A stretch of DNA of 5,959 nt from an uncultured Clostridia bacterium (GCA_937906775.1 CALCUD010000116.1:1-5959); one strand, 5' to 3'; positions 1 through 5,640 are shown, numbered from the stretch's first letter. Numbers and translations are program-made. Notes: generated from the sequence alone by a model not told the origin.

Positions 1-1999
1 TGCATACGTCTTCGACCTTCTCCGTTCTCTTCTTGTCGAGCTTGGAGATGTGGACCATACCGTCTTTTCCGGGTGCAAGTTCGACAAAAGCACCGAAGTT
101 CATGATGCGGACAACCTTGCCGGTGAAAACATCGCCCACTTCGATGTCTTTCGCGATGCCTTCAATGATCTTGCGGGCTTTGTCGGCAGCGGCCTGATCG
201 GGCGTAGAGATGAAGACACGGCCGTCATCTTCGATATCGATTTTGACGCCGGTTTCATCAATGATCTTGTTGATCATTTTTCCGCCGGGTCCAATGACTT
301 CACGGATCTTTTCAGGATTGATCGTGAAGCGGATGATCTTCGGAGCGTAGGGACTCAGCTCCTCACGGGGCTGACCCAGTGTGTCGAGCATAATCTTCAG
401 GATATGAAGACGTCCCTGCAACGCCTGGCTCAACGCCTGCTGCAGAATCGCGCGATTAATGCCGGCGATCTTGATATCCATCTGCAGAGCAGTGATACCG
501 TTCATAGAACCGGCGACCTTGAAGTCCATATCGCCCAGGAAGTCTTCCAGACCCTGAATGTCAGTCAGTACGGCAAGCTTGCCGGATTCTTTGTCGGTGA
601 TCAGACCCATGGCGACACCGGCTACGGGCGCATGGATCGGAACGCCGGCATCCATCAGGCTCAGAGTTGAGCCGCAGACAGAAGCCATGGAGCTGGATCC
701 GTTCGAGGAAAGAATTTCGCTAACCAGACGCAGCGCGTAGGGGAACTCGTCCTCAGAAGGAATGACCGGCAGCAGAGCGCGTTCCGCAAGAGCACCGTGA
801 CCGATTTCGCGACGGCCGGGACTCTTGAGACGGCCGGCTTCACCGGTGGCGTACGGAGGCATATTATAGTGATGAATGTACCGTTTGAAATCTTCACTGC
901 TCAAGCCGTCCAGCGTCTGACCTTCGGAAACGGTACCCAGTGTGGTGACCGTCAGAGCCTGAGTCTGACCGCGTGTGAAGATAGCGGAGCCGTGTGTACG
1001 GGGCAGAACGCCGACATCGCACCAGATGGGGCGGATTTCGGTAACCTTGCGGCCGTCGGGGCGTATTCCTTCGTTCAGGATCTTGGCGCGCATGACTTCT
1101 TTGTTCAGATAATAAAGGGCGTCTTCGATCTCGGCTTCGCGGCCTTCGAATTTTTCGGACAGAGCGGCAACCGTTTCCTGTTTCGTCTGGGCTTCACGGT
1201 CCTGACGCTCTTTGCGGTCGAAGGTTTCGAAAGTCCAGACGCATTTGTCGTAAGCGAACTCACGCACAGCGGCTTTGACATCGTCACCGGTGACGTTCAG
1301 CGGGACAACTTTCTTTTCCTTGCCGATTTCCGCAACGATCTGCTTCTGGAAGGCAACGAGCTTTTTGATTTCTTCGTGCCCGAAGAGAATCGCGTCGAGC
1401 ATGGTATCTTCAGACAGTTCCTTGGCGCCGGCTTCAACCATCATGATTGCTTCTTCGGTACCGGCGACATAGAGGGACAGATCGCTCTCGGCACGCTGGG
1501 CCTCATCGGGGCAAATGACATATTCGCCGTTGACGCGGCCGACCAGTACGGCACCTGTCGGACCGTTCCAGGGAATATCGCTGACGGCGATGGCAATGGA
1601 AGAGCCGATCATGGCGGGAATTTCGGGCGGGACGTCCTGTTCCACGCTCAAAACGGTGACAACGACCTGTACGTCGTTGCGCATTCCCTTGTCAAACAGG
1701 GGACGCAGGGGACGGTCGATCAGACGGCAGGTAAGTGTCGCCTTCTCCGAGGGGCGGCCTTCGCGCTTGATGAAACCGCCAGGAATCTTACCGACGGAAT
1801 ACTGCTTTTCTTCAACGTCGACGGCAAGAGGGAAGAAATCCACACCATCACGCGGGGTGGGCGCCATGGTCGCGTTGACCATGACAACGGTATCACCCAG
1901 ATGAACCCAGACGGAACCGTTGGCCTGCTCGCAGTACTTGCCGAATTCAAGCGTCAGCTTACGGCCGGCCAGATCCATGGAATAGGATTTGTAATCCAT
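1..1999 (-). CDS. pnp: Polynucleotide phosphorylase (PNPase), 3' end cut by window edge
   Basis: Phosphorolytic 3'-to-5' exoribonuclease that degrades RNA to nucleoside diphosphates; a trimeric cytoplasmic enzyme of mRNA turnover. The minus-strand frame stays open for 666 codons from the ATG at 1999 to the window edge, with no frameshift. The first RNase PH domain covers roughly residues 12-145 and an all-helical linker roughly 150-240. The second RNase PH domain (about 325-500) carries the phosphate-binding NGSSSMASVCG (433-443) and the catalytic stretch LGDMDFK (488-494), with Asp486, Asp492 and Lys494 as in the E. coli enzyme. A KH domain with the GPGG loop (570-573) follows, then an S1 domain from about 622 (VGDVFTGKVVR) that is cut. 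Family members are about 700-730 residues, so some 35-60 C-terminal residues lie outside. GGAGTG (2006-2011) sits 6 nt before the ATG and supports this start. rpsO lies 183 nt upstream, the usual bacterial order. Confidence 0.98.
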   Translation of the reverse strand, partial: MDYKSYSMDLAGRKLTLEFGKYCEQANGSVWVHLGDTVVMVNATMAPTPRDGVDFFPLAVDVEEKQYSVGKIPGGFIKREGRPSEKATLTCRLIDRPLRPLFDKGMRNDVQVVVTVLSVEQDVPPEIPAMIGSSIAIAVSDIPWNGPTGAVLVGRVNGEYVICPDEAQRAESDLSLYVAGTEEAIMMVEAGAKELSEDTMLDAILFGHEEIKKLVAFQKQIVAEIGKEKKVVPLNVTGDDVKAAVREFAYDKCVWTFETFDRKERQDREAQTKQETVAALSEKFEGREAEIEDALYYLNKEVMRAKILNEGIRPDGRKVTEIRPIWCDVGVLPRTHGSAIFTRGQTQALTVTTLGTVSEGQTLDGLSSEDFKRYIHHYNMPPYATGEAGRLKSPGRREIGHGALAERALLPVIPSEDEFPYALRLVSEILSSNGSSSMASVCGSTLSLMDAGVPIHAPVAGVAMGLITDKESGKLAVLTDIQGLEDFLGDMDFKVAGSMNGITALQMDIKIAGINRAILQQALSQALQGRLHILKIMLDTLGQPREELSPYAPKIIRFTINPEKIREVIGPGGKMINKIIDETGVKIDIEDDGRVFISTPDQAAADKARKIIEGIAKDIEVGDVFTGKVVRIMNFGAFVELAPGKDGMVHISKLDKKRTEKVEDVC

Positions 2000-2052
2000 A
2001 CAAGTCACTCCTTTTCTTGAATTTGGGAAAGGGGAACGGAGTGCCGTATGCT

Positions 2053-2082
2053 ATCATATGAAAACCCCGGGGGGATTTTCAA
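2053..2082 (-). promoter_or_regulatory. Probable sigma-A promoter of pnp
   Basis: On the minus strand TTGAAA (2082-2077) stands 18 nt before TATGAT (2058-2053); each hexamer matches the sigma-70/A consensus at five of six positions. Transcription would start near 2046, giving a pnp leader of about 47 nt that ends in the GGAGTG ribosome binding site. The site lies downstream of the rpsO hairpin, so pnp could be expressed independently of rpsO. Confidence 0.6.
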
Positions 2083-2087
2083 GGGAT

Positions 2088-2116
2088 AACATACGAGACT
2101 CCGGCGTGATTTTCAA
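2088..2116 (-). promoter_or_regulatory. Second, weaker promoter-like site upstream of pnp
   Basis: A second TTGAAA (2116-2111) is followed after 17 nt by TATGTT (2093-2088), a four-of-six match. The nine bases TTGAAAATC occur in both this site and the pnp-proximal one 34 bp downstream, so the pair looks like tandem promoters or a local duplication. The -35 overlaps the weak T-run of the rpsO hairpin. Weaker than the proximal site and possibly not functional. Confidence 0.3.
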
Positions 2117-2145
2117 AGCCGCCGGAAAGATGACTTTCCGGCGGC
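2108..2145 (-). terminator. rpsO terminator or processing hairpin (perfect 12-bp stem)
   Basis: The arms at 2118-2129 and 2134-2145 are perfectly complementary over 12 bp (GCCGCCGGAAAG) around a 4-nt loop. The hairpin begins about 37 nt after the rpsO stop codon. On the minus strand it is followed by TTTGAAAATC, a poor U-tract, so termination may be incomplete. In E. coli the rpsO-pnp intergenic region contains both a terminator and an RNase III-cut hairpin; either role is possible here. Confidence 0.65.
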
Positions 2146-2182
2146 AGTTGAAAACAACGTTTGTACCGGGAAGACGGCTGAA

Positions 2183-2437
2183 TTACTTGCGCAGGTTCAG
2201 CTTCGCGATCAGGGCGCGGTAGCGCTCGATATCGGTCTTCTTCAGGTACTCGAGCATGTTGCGGCGACGGCCGACCATCAGCAGCAGACCGCGGTTGGAA
2301 TGATGGTCGTTACGGTTGGCCTTCAGGTGCTCGTTGAGGTTGTTGATGCGATCGGTCAGCAGAGCGATCTGAACCTCGGGGGAACCGGTGTCGCCTTCGT
2401 GCTGGGCATAGGCGGCGATGATCTCGGACTTGGTCAT
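2183..2437 (-). CDS. rpsO: 30S ribosomal protein S15
   Basis: Primary 16S rRNA-binding protein of the small-subunit platform; it binds a three-way junction in the central domain of 16S rRNA and nucleates S6/S18 binding. The product has 84 residues (usual length about 88-89) and shows the family hallmarks GDTGSPEVQIALLTDRI (15-31), a central LKANRNDHHSNRGLL segment with the conserved His-His-Ser-Arg cluster, and the basic LMVGRRRNMLEYL stretch. A longer in-frame reading from 2704 exists, but homology begins at MTKSEII. An ATG at 2446 abuts the GGAGG (2447-2451) with no spacing, so initiation at 2437, 9 nt after the GGAGG, is preferred. The gene has its own promoter and a structured leader and is followed by pnp. 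Confidence 0.97.
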   Translation of the reverse strand: MTKSEIIAAYAQHEGDTGSPEVQIALLTDRINNLNEHLKANRNDHHSNRGLLLMVGRRRNMLEYLKKTDIERYRALIAKLNLRK

Positions 2438-2528
2438 GGGATACATCCTCCTTTTATTTGGCCCTTTATGGGGCTTCGGGTTCTGAATTGCCGTATCCTC
2501 AGATGCTCCGTCGGAGAGTCGGAAGCCC
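2438..2528 (-). promoter_or_regulatory. Structured rpsO leader, possible S15 autoregulatory site
   Basis: Read on the minus strand, GGGCTTC (2528-2522) can pair with GAAGCCC (2477-2471), enclosing two hairpins: CTCC/GGAG (2516-2513 with 2509-2506) and TCTGA/TCAGA (2503-2499 with 2486-2482). That is a three-way junction, the type of RNA element S15 recognises. The loop of the second hairpin holds GGATAC (2498-2493), which is complementary to GTATCC (2444-2439) between the ribosome binding site and the rpsO start codon. An alternative hairpin, GCCC/GGGC just upstream of the RBS, would compete with the outer helix. The pairings are seen in the sequence; the regulatory role is inferred from known S15 feedback in E. 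coli and Geobacillus. Confidence 0.5.
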
Positions 2529-2558
2529 GGGGAAACGGTTCGCGCAGACCCAAAGTGC

Positions 2559-2587
2559 ATCATAACACATATCGAGCCGGAATGCAA
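2559..2587 (-). promoter_or_regulatory. rpsO promoter with extended -10
   Basis: The minus strand has TGT immediately before TATGAT (2564-2559), an extended -10 element with a five-of-six hexamer. The -35 region 17 nt upstream, TTGCAT (2587-2582), is weak, which an extended -10 can compensate for. Transcription would begin near 2552, giving a leader of about 115 nt before the rpsO start. The promoter lies just past the terminator of the preceding gene. Confidence 0.6.
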
Positions 2588-2607
2588 ATATTTCAAAGGT
2601 TTTTTGT

Positions 2608-2639
2608 AAAAAAAGATCCTCTCCCCGCAGGAGGAGAGG
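2608..2639 (-). terminator. Intrinsic terminator of the secreted-protein gene
   Basis: The minus-strand arms CCTCTCCTC and GGGGAGAGG (2618-2639) form a 9-bp stem with one G-U pair and a 4-nt loop. After ATC comes a run of seven T (2614-2608). The hairpin starts about 18 nt after the stop codon at 2658. It is the best intrinsic terminator in the window and separates this gene from rpsO. Confidence 0.88.
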
Positions 2640-2657
2640 AAAGAAACCGGACCCCGG

Positions 2658-3254
2658 TCAATCTTCGGAGATGGGATAGGCGTCCCACAGTTCAGCCTGA
2701 ACAAAATCAGCGGGATCGGTCACAACGCCAAGGTCCTTCAATTCGCCGTTCTCATAGGCCCATGTAGTTGCGAAGCTGTCATCGGCGCCGGATGAACCTT
2801 CCTCAAAGAAACGGTTTCCACCGGCATAGTAGTAGCGGTCGCGCTCGGCGGATTCGAATACGGTAACAAGATCACAGTCACCGTCTTCAAGCGTGCGGCA
2901 GGAATACAATCTCAGGATCATTTTTCCGAAATAACCGTCCTCGGGAGTCTGAGTTCCGATCATCAATTCATCATTTCCGTCTCCGTCCAGGTCGGTGATC
3001 AGATATCCGAATTTGCCGCAATCCTTATACAGGAGCAATTCAGCGGTCAGCTCCTGAAGTTCATCTTCCGTCAGGGTTCCGTCCGGGTGAAGAACCGCTT
3101 CAGTACCGTTGATAACGAATTCCATTGCAGAGGAAAAGGCGACAGCGAAATCATCGGGAAGCTTTGCAAAAACTTCGTCGGCGGTTTCAGCGCAGGACAC
3201 GCCGCAGAATAACAGCAGAGTCAGGGCAGCCAGAATCGCAATAATCTTTTTCAT
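2658..3254 (-). CDS. Secreted acidic protein of unknown function with an EF-hand-like DxDGDGxxE motif
   Basis: Not recognised as a named family. The 198-residue product starts with a Sec signal peptide: MKKII, a hydrophobic core to about residue 16, and a likely signal peptidase I site after Ala22 (SCA|ET). Cys21 lacks a proper lipobox (GVSC rather than L-x-x-C), so a lipoprotein is less likely. The mature protein is acidic. Residues 81-99 read KFGYLITDLDGDGNDELMI, where Asp88, Asp90, Asp92 and Glu96 form a calcium-loop-like motif of the kind found in FG-GAP/VCBS-like and dockerin-like extracellular proteins. A YYYAGGNRFF stretch and a Trp/Tyr-rich C-terminus follow. The ATG at 3254 is preferred because GGAG (3264-3267) lies 9 nt upstream; the frame runs open to 3311 but without a ribosome binding site there. 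It is followed by its own terminator, so it is probably monocistronic. Calcium binding and an extracellular location are inferences. Confidence 0.85.
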   Translation of the reverse strand: MKKIIAILAALTLLLFCGVSCAETADEVFAKLPDDFAVAFSSAMEFVINGTEAVLHPDGTLTEDELQELTAELLLYKDCGKFGYLITDLDGDGNDELMIGTQTPEDGYFGKMILRLYSCRTLEDGDCDLVTVFESAERDRYYYAGGNRFFEEGSSGADDSFATTWAYENGELKDLGVVTDPADFVQAELWDAYPISED

Positions 3255-3284
3255 AACATCGATCTCCTTTCGTGGGTATGAACC

Positions 3285-3300
3285 GTTCCGGGTGCGGAAC
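3285..3300 (-). repeat. Short inverted repeat in the leader of the secreted-protein gene
   Basis: GTTCCG (3285-3290) and CGGAAC (3295-3300) are perfect inverted arms around a 4-nt spacer, ending 17 nt upstream of the GGAG of the secreted-protein gene. It could be an mRNA hairpin or an operator-like site. Six base pairs can also arise by chance. Confidence 0.35.
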
Positions 3301-3322
3301 CGCTCATTCAAATATACGACGT

Positions 3323-3349
3323 AAAACCGCCGGGGGATATTCCCGGCGG
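3323..3349 (-). terminator. Terminator of the pyrR-uraA operon
   Basis: On the minus strand CCGCCGGG (3349-3342) and CCCGGCGG (3334-3327) form an 8-bp GC-rich stem around a 7-nt loop. TTTT (3326-3323) then A follows. It lies about 32 nt after the uraA stop codon. The U-tract is short but the stem is strong. It precedes the secreted-protein gene, separating that gene from the operon. Confidence 0.7.
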
Positions 3350-3381
3350 CTGAAAATTTTGAGGATCATCTTCCGATGACA

Positions 3382-4749
3382 TTATTGTTTTGAAGATTTC
3401 CGGTTCAGCACCGCATAGGTGATAACGCCGAGAATCAAAGCGCAGGCAGTGGTGCGGATGTTGATAAACTGACCTTCACCGACCGTAAACGCCAGAGCCA
3501 GATTACCGACGCCGGCGATCAGAATAACGGAAGCGGTGAAAAGGTTCTTGTTATCATTGAGGTCGACCGGCTGGAGCATTTTCAGGCCGGAAACCGCGAT
3601 GAATCCGTACAGCGCAAAGCAGACACCGCCCATGACGCAGGCCGGAATGGAATTCAGGAAGGCAACGAACGGTCCGATGAAGCCGCTCAGAATGGCCAGG
3701 ATCGCGGCGGTGAAAATGGTGACAGTGGAGGCGTTTCCGGTGATCGCGACGCAGGCGATGGATTCGCCGTAGGTCGTGTTCGGGCAACCGCCGAAGAAGG
3801 TGCCGACAAAGGAACCGATACCGTCGCCGAGGAGGGTCCGGGTGAGGCCGGGATTCTCGGTCAGATCGGATTCGATGATGGAGGACAGATTCTTGTGGTC
3901 CGCCAAATGCTCAGCGAACACGACAAAGGCAACGGGGATGTATGCGACGGCGATGCTGGCGATATAGGTCCCGTTGACTTCGGAGATTCCCTTAAGGCCT
4001 TCGGTGAAAACGAAGCTGGGCAGAACGAAGATCTTCAGATTATCGAATGCGCTGAAATCCAGAATCTTCATCGCTTCGTTTCCGGTGGACTGACCGATGA
4101 GCGTCAGCACGGCAGCCAGGGCATAGCCGGCGAGAATACCGATGACGAAGGGGATCAGCTTGGAAAGCTTCTTGCCGTAAGTCGCGACGATCACCGTTAC
4201 AAACAGGGTGAACAAAGCACAGAGCAGGCACAGAAGCGCATTGGTGTTCATGATATAGGCGCTGATGCCGCTGTCGAAATTACCGGAATAGTTGAAGAAC
4301 TTGCCGACTGCGTCGCCAGAAAGAGAAAGACCGATCGTTGCGACAACGGGACCGATGACAACAGGGGGCATGACCTTGTTGATCCAGGCGGTACCGGCGA
4401 ATTTGACGATCAGCGCGATGATCACATAGACCAGCGCGGCGAAGGAGGCGCCAAGGATCAGGCCGAAGTAGCCGAGCTGCATGGAGACGGCTCCCGCGAA
4501 AGCGGCGCTCATGGAAGGAATGAAGGCAAAGGAGGATCCGAGGAACACGGGACTGCGGAACCGCGTGAACAGCAGGTACACGATCGTACCGAGACCGGCA
4601 CCCACCAGGGCGGCGCTTGCGGTCAGATCATGACCGACCATGGCGGGAACAACAATGGTGGCGGCCATGATGGCAAGCAGCTGCTGCAGAGCGAAAATAA
4701 GAAGTTGTCCGAACTTGGGCTTGTCTGAAACCTTGTAGACCAGTTTCAT
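3382..4749 (-). CDS. uraA: Uracil permease, NCS2 (nucleobase:cation symporter-2) family
   Basis: Integral membrane transporter that imports uracil with protons, feeding uracil salvage. The 455-residue product is hydrophobic throughout, consistent with the family's 14 membrane spans. Hallmarks include KPKFGQLLIFALQQLLAIMA near the N-terminus, VMPPVVIGPVVATIG (126-140), the TM8 signature FAEHLADHKN with Glu280 at the position of the substrate-binding Glu241 in E. coli UraA, and the TM10 signature GCPNTTYGES (321-330) with Glu329. IPACVMGGVCFALYGFIAVSG follows. An in-frame ATG at 4761 lies directly on the AAAGGA ribosome binding site (4766-4761), so the ATG at 4749, 11 nt after it, is preferred (MKLVYKVSDKPKFG). 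It lies 65 nt after pyrR with no promoter between, so the two are probably cotranscribed and both controlled by the pyrR leader. Uracil rather than xanthine specificity is supported by both sequence and context. Confidence 0.94.
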   Translation of the reverse strand: MKLVYKVSDKPKFGQLLIFALQQLLAIMAATIVVPAMVGHDLTASAALVGAGLGTIVYLLFTRFRSPVFLGSSFAFIPSMSAAFAGAVSMQLGYFGLILGASFAALVYVIIALIVKFAGTAWINKVMPPVVIGPVVATIGLSLSGDAVGKFFNYSGNFDSGISAYIMNTNALLCLLCALFTLFVTVIVATYGKKLSKLIPFVIGILAGYALAAVLTLIGQSTGNEAMKILDFSAFDNLKIFVLPSFVFTEGLKGISEVNGTYIASIAVAYIPVAFVVFAEHLADHKNLSSIIESDLTENPGLTRTLLGDGIGSFVGTFFGGCPNTTYGESIACVAITGNASTVTIFTAAILAILSGFIGPFVAFLNSIPACVMGGVCFALYGFIAVSGLKMLQPVDLNDNKNLFTASVILIAGVGNLALAFTVGEGQFINIRTTACALILGVITYAVLNRKSSKQ

Positions 4750-4797
4750 TTTGGGACCCATCCTTTCTTTGTCAGAAAATAATGATGATATGTCAAT

Positions 4798-4812
4798 CGA
4801 AGCATAGCTTCG
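4798..4812 (-). repeat. Small hairpin in the pyrR-uraA intergenic space
   Basis: CGAAGC (4798-4803) and GCTTCG (4807-4812) are perfect inverted arms with a 3-nt loop, starting 2 nt after the pyrR stop codon. No T-run follows on the minus strand, so it is not a convincing terminator. It could stabilise or set the relative levels of the pyrR and uraA parts of the transcript. Confidence 0.4.
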
Positions 4813-4814
4813 GA

Positions 4815-5351
4815 TTAACCGAACAATTCGACCGCGGTGACCGCGTCATAAGGTGGAAGTTTGACCATTACTCTTTCAGCCTTGGATGTGGGGACGTTTT
4901 TACCGACATAATCGCCGCGGATCGGAAGTTCTCTGTGGCCGCGGTCGATCAGGACCGCAAGCTGGATGGAGGAGGGACGTCCGTCCGAAATGATGGCTTC
5001 CATGGCTGCCCGGGCTGTTCGGCCGGTATACAGAACATCGTCTACCAGAATGACTGATTTCCCGTTGATATCAAGGGAGAGATTGGAGGAGGCTGTTACG
5101 GGTTCGGGCGTTTTCCTTGTCACGTCATCGCGATAAAAGGTGATATCCAGCGTCCCGACGGGAATTTCCAGCCCCTCAATGGCAGCGATGTTGGCAGCGA
5201 TGATTTCAGCGATCGGGATGCCCCTGCGTTTGATTCCGACAAGAATAACATTCTCCACGCCGTCATTGTGCTCAACAATTTCGTGGGAAATCCGGCGCAG
5301 AGCTCTTCCGACGGCAGCTTCATCCATCAGTGTCGCTTTATACTCAGCGAT
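4815..5351 (-). CDS. pyrR: Bifunctional pyr operon attenuator / uracil phosphoribosyltransferase PyrR (start codon apparently non-AUG)
   Basis: PyrR binds UMP/UTP and then a specific hairpin in pyr leader RNAs, causing transcription termination; many members also convert uracil plus PRPP to UMP. About 178 residues with the proposed start (B. subtilis PyrR has 181). Recognisable parts are the ATLMDE N-terminal strand, ISHEIVEHN, ILVGIKRRGIPIA, TLDITFYRDD (67-76), the PRPP-binding loop VILVDDVLYTGRT (100-112), RPSSIQLAVLIDRGHRELP (125-143) and GKNVPTSKAERVMVKL. No in-frame ATG or GTG fits the ribosome binding site GGGGAG (5364-5359). The plausible starts are ATC at 5351 (7 nt away, aligns with the family N-terminus) or ATT at 5354 (4 nt away). 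The ATG at 5327 would delete the first strand, and the TTG at 5408 lies in the attenuator. The end is certain; the start is not. First gene of the pyrR-uraA operon. Confidence 0.93.
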   Translation of the reverse strand: MAEYKATLMDEAAVGRALRRISHEIVEHNDGVENVILVGIKRRGIPIAEIIAANIAAIEGLEIPVGTLDITFYRDDVTRKTPEPVTASSNLSLDINGKSVILVDDVLYTGRTARAAMEAIISDGRPSSIQLAVLIDRGHRELPIRGDYVGKNVPTSKAERVMVKLPPYDAVTAVELFG

Positions 5352-5370
5352 AATGACACTCCCCTTCAGA

Positions 5371-5404
5371 AATAATAAAACGTACCGGGCAGAGGCACGG
5401 TACG
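5371..5404 (-). terminator. Leader terminator of the pyrR attenuator
   Basis: On the minus strand CGTACCG (5404-5398) and CGGTACG (5387-5381) pair perfectly over 7 bp around a 10-nt loop. TTTTATTATT (5380-5371) follows immediately, and the pyrR ribosome binding site begins just after. This is the terminator that PyrR is expected to favour when UMP or UTP is high. Confidence 0.87.
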
Positions 5405-5462
5405 GCAAGGCATGCTTGAAGGCATGAAATATCAGGCATCCTTACCGGCATCTCTGTACCGC
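5403..5462 (-). promoter_or_regulatory. Antiterminator pairing of the pyrR attenuator
   Basis: CGGTAAGG (5447-5440), the 3' side of the PyrR-binding hairpin, can pair with CCTTGCCG (5410-5403) over 8 bp with one G-U. GCGGTAC (5462-5456), from its 5' side, can pair with GTACCGT (5403-5397) over the terminator's 5' arm. The second helix directly destroys the terminator, and both destroy the PyrR hairpin. A small CATGC/GCATG hairpin fills the gap between the arms. The pairings are visible by eye; their energies were not computed. Confidence 0.65.
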
Positions 5463-5470
5463 ATTAAAGG
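5440..5470 (-). promoter_or_regulatory. PyrR-binding anti-antiterminator hairpin
   Basis: The minus strand has the hexaloop CAGAGA (5456-5451), which fits the CNGNGA loop of PyrR-binding sites. It is closed by GGTA/TGCC including the conserved U-G pair, extended by C-G, then an internal bulge and a lower CCTT/AAGG stem. Compared with the consensus ARUCCNGNGAGGYU, the closing C-G is replaced by A-U and the outermost A-U by G-C; both substitutions keep pairing. UMP-bound PyrR would stabilise this hairpin and so free the terminator downstream. Confidence 0.82.
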
Positions 5471-5487
5471 AATATTTTCCGACAGAA

Positions 5488-5516
5488 ATACTATCACCGG
5501 GAGGCAAGGTTGTCAA
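5488..5516 (-). promoter_or_regulatory. pyrR-uraA operon promoter
   Basis: The minus strand has a perfect TTGACA (5516-5511), a 17-nt spacer and TAGTAT (5493-5488, four of six). Transcription would start near 5481, about 11 nt before the PyrR-binding hairpin, as expected for an attenuated leader. It lies back to back with the tRNA promoter on the other strand. Confidence 0.75.
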
Positions 5517-5541
5517 GACGGAATCCCGGAAGATTGATTTG

Positions 5542-5554
5542 TTTTTCTGAAAAA
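5542..5554. repeat. A/T-rich palindrome between divergent promoters
   Basis: TTTTTC and GAAAAA flank a single central T, a perfect 13-bp palindrome. It lies 6 bp upstream of the tRNA -35 and about 25 bp upstream of the pyrR -35. A-tracts in this position can act as UP elements or bend DNA. No specific binding protein is suggested by the sequence. Confidence 0.4.
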
Positions 5555-5560
5555 ATGTGC

Positions 5561-5589
5561 TTGACAAACGTAACTTGTTTTGATATATT
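5561..5589 (+). promoter_or_regulatory. tRNA cluster promoter
   Basis: A perfect TTGACA (5561-5566), a 17-nt spacer and TATATT (5584-5589, five of six) form a strong sigma-A promoter. An A-run lies just upstream. Transcription would start near 5596, about 45 nt before the first tRNA, and would cover all the tRNA genes seen here. Confidence 0.88.
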
Positions 5590-5640
5590 AACAAAGCCGC
5601 TTGCGAATGCGGGTTTCCGAATCGCTCGGTTGTGGTGTCC

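Noticed and set aside
797..2020. A 407-codon plus-strand open frame opposite pnp.
   Set aside because: It is antisense to a PNPase frame that matches the family through its full length with intact catalytic residues. The plus-strand protein resembles no family, and no ribosome binding site or promoter was seen. The same holds for the shorter open frame at 50-670.
2438..2704. An N-terminal extension of S15 up to 173 residues.
   Set aside because: The extension would translate the terminator of the previous gene, the promoter and the structured leader. S15 homology and the ribosome binding site place the start at 2437.
2300..2767. A plus-strand open frame across rpsO, its leader and the terminator.
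   Set aside because: It overlaps a certain ribosomal protein gene, its promoter and its leader on the other strand, and shows no recognisable protein features.
3311..3316. TATATT as a -10 for the secreted-protein gene (minus strand).
   Set aside because: The hexamer fits, but the matching -35 position falls inside the upstream terminator stem and has no TTGACA-like sequence. The promoter of this gene remains unidentified.
3895..4728. A 277-codon plus-strand open frame opposite uraA.
   Set aside because: Its composition (rich in Gly, Asp, Glu, His, Gln) is the usual complement of a hydrophobic membrane protein gene, and uraA on the minus strand is clearly the real gene.
4791..4796. TTGACA on the minus strand in the pyrR-uraA gap as an internal promoter.
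   Set aside because: No -10-like hexamer occurs at 16-18 nt spacing, so it is not supported as a promoter.
5352..5408. A TTG start for pyrR at 5408.
   Set aside because: It lies beside the terminator stem of the attenuator, has no ribosome binding site, and would add about 19 residues not found in PyrR.
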